From contig CAJQUW010000498.1 in assembly GCA_907163375.1 (NCBI GenBank), forward strand, positions 372,001-436,000: 64,000 bases of DNA, in the 5' to 3' direction. Positions 62,321 to 64,000 of this stretch are shown piece after piece. The stretch's first letter is position 1; every line of letters begins with the position of its first letter. The notes beneath the pieces were generated by a model. That model was given only the letters and a program-made list of their open reading frames with translations, was not told the origin of the DNA and did not search any database. Origin of the DNA: Prostheceraeus crozeri (taxonomy: Eukaryota; Platyhelminthes; Polycladida; Euryleptidae). The position numbers and the translations under genes were made by a program.

Positions 62321-63736
62321 TTAACTGTCTCGCGTTTCTCCTTGATTCTCCTCGCCCCGCGACATTCCCCCAAGCGAAAGTTGCCGTATCTGGTCTGTAG
62401 CGCGTGCTGCTGACTTGCGTTGTGGGCGAGATGTCTTATCTGCATACGTCACATCTGTTCCCGTGCGAGTTGGTGAAGTCGTAGAGATTTCTCTGTTGGC
62501 GAATTCAAGAGGAACCAACAGTTTGATTGGCCGAGTGAGGATTGATGCATTCTCCAGTGACATTCGTGCCGAACGAATTCGTCCATCCTTTGAAGGTATT
62601 GTGTTGATGATTTGACCACATCGCCACCGGCCCCTCGGTATATTTCGATCCATGATGATAACTCTGTCTCCAATGGTAGGGACAGAGTTGCAGACTGATC
62701 GTCTAACAGTTTCGTGAGTACTGGGCCGTTCGCGTAGACTCAGGAGATACTCGCGCTGCCACCGAGTCCAAAATTGATGCAGCAAAGCTTCTCCATGCCT
62801 CCAAAGTTTTATGAGGTTTTGACGAGTGTCTCTTCTATCGTATGCTTCGAAGATCGGGTCGCTTTCGTCAAGACAAATAGGTGGGAGAGCAGAATCGGGT
62901 TGAATTCCTAAAAGATTTCTAGGAGTCAAGGGAAGAGCGTCTCGCATATCAGAACCTACATAAGTTAGAGGTCGATTATTCAATATACCTTCAATTTCCG
63001 ACAGTAAAACGTCAAGTTGACGTTGTGTGAGAAGGGATCCATCAGATAATTTTCTCAATGCCATCTTTACTGTTCTAATAAGGCGTTCATAAAAGCCACC
63101 CATCCATGGAGACTTCTTCGTAATAAATTTTCACGTGATACGATTTTCTGCTGCGTACTCTTGAATAGCCATGTCCCTCCAAAGATTCGAAATGACCTGA
63201 TGTCCAAGCTTAAAATTCTTTGCGTTATCGGAGATTATCAGACTAGGAGTTCCTCGTCGGCTGATAAATTTCGTAAAACAATTAAGGAATTCTAAGGCTG
63301 ATAAGTCAGATGCTAATTCTAAGTGAATCGCTCTGGTCGATGCGCAGGTGAAAATGCATACCCAAACCTTTTTATTTTCTTCCTGATCGTTTGAATTTGA
63401 GTGCACATAGAATGGGCCAAAGTGATCGATTCCAACTGTAGAAAAAGGCCGACATTTTGAAACGCGTTCAGTAGGGAGAACAGGAAATTCAGGTGGACTG
63501 TATGGTTTTCCTTCCCATTTTTTACAAATCTGACATTTAGTTATTATGGCTTGAACTTGCTTTCGACCTGCTATCAGCCAGTATCGCTGTCTGATATCTG
63601 CCAGGGTATGGTTAGTACCAGAGTGTCCACAATCTTCATAACTTTTGATGATCATATTCGTGAAAGGGTGATTCTTGGGTAAAATTATCGGGAACTTGGC
63701 ATCATAAGGAAGAGAACTATTATCGATTCGAACCAT
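62321..63736 (-). mobile_element. BEL/Pao LTR-retrotransposon fossil, 3' pol part
   Basis: Minus-strand remains of the integrase end of a BEL/Pao polyprotein, running off towards the right edge. Recognisable parts in order: an integrase zinc-binding region (HSGTNHTLADIRQRYW with a CQIC pair), the integrase core (VGIDHFGP, CASTRAIHLELASD, ISDNAKNF) and the C-terminal DUF5641-like domain typical of this family (GDRVIIMDRNIPRGRWRCGQ). A purine-rich stretch near 62365-62374 followed by TGTCGC could mark the start of the 3' terminal repeat. The element is broken, with at least one visible break, and incomplete in this window. Divergence cannot be dated without both terminal repeats. Confidence 0.87.
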
Positions 63737-64000
63737 AGAACGTGCGATATAGTCCGGGAGCTAGCGTGATGTTGTGCAGGGAACGAGGTAGTACATAAAA
63801 CTTTCACATAGCATAGTACACCTCTAACCTACTGCAAACAAACTCGGTCTGCCGGGATAGATTTGATTTCTTTTTTTGAAAGAGAGAGGATAACATCCTA
63901 TGTTGTTTCCTATGTATAAACAGTGACATTTAAGGTGTTTATTTCCATTTTTCGAATTTTTGCTCATAAAAGTTGCTCATTAAAAGTTTTTGTTGAAAAT
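63737..64000. other. edge of BEL/Pao fossil, unresolved
   Basis: Probably further sequence of the same element or its flank. No motif is recognised in the last 260 bases. Confidence 0.3.

Overview
The window is AT-rich, gene-poor animal DNA packed with transposons. The only convincing host gene is one large, GC-richer minus-strand coding exon (10642-12097) of a PDZ-containing SYD-1/RhoGAP100F-type synaptic protein. The organism is therefore an invertebrate, probably a protostome: PDZ-bearing SYD-1 is known from flies and nematodes, and the mobile elements (hAT, piggyBac, Merlin, IS630/Tc1-like, BEL/Pao, Penelope-like, CR1/jockey-like LINEs) fit an invertebrate. I cannot name a phylum or species from sequence alone.

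Layout, left to right. 1-10,641 is intergenic or, more likely, intron of the syd-1 gene. It holds a LINE fragment (1.8-2.8 kb), a 1.33-kb IS630/Tc1-like transposon with TA duplications (5.2-6.5 kb), an unidentified coding-like fragment (about 6.9 kb) and a small hairpin element (10.4 kb). The syd-1 exon follows. Just 5' of the gene lies a run of three inverted-repeat elements: a 1.65-kb hAT derivative (12.7-14.4 kb), a 1-kb foldback (14.6-15.6 kb) and a Penelope-like remnant between 140-bp inverted repeats (15.9-16.5 kb).

16.5-32 kb holds no recognised host gene, apart from one weak exon candidate at 21.4 kb. It holds a tRNA-derived SINE, a LINE 3' fragment (minus strand), a decayed piggyBac transposase split by a repeat insertion, and a 311-bp MITE. 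The centrepiece is 32.1-39.0 kb, a four-level nest: an outer hAT (perfect 8-bp target duplication) contains a second, 4.7-kb hAT with its own ends and transposase remains; that contains a degenerate tandem array; and the array contains a head-to-head pair of Penelope-like 3' ends forming a near-perfect 313-bp-arm palindrome.

39-64 kb holds a Merlin (IS1016/ISXO2) derivative whose transposase frame carries an in-frame tandem repeat, two oppositely oriented copies of one hAT MITE family, a 30-bp-period minisatellite open on both strands, a 3-kb CR1/jockey-like LINE with a mostly readable ORF2, a ZMYM-like hAT derivative and, at the right edge, a minus-strand BEL/Pao LTR-element fossil. No rRNA or intact tRNA gene, CRISPR array or operon is visible. 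The elements are not a pathway; what ties them together is repeated insertion and repeated use of inverted 3' or terminal repeats.
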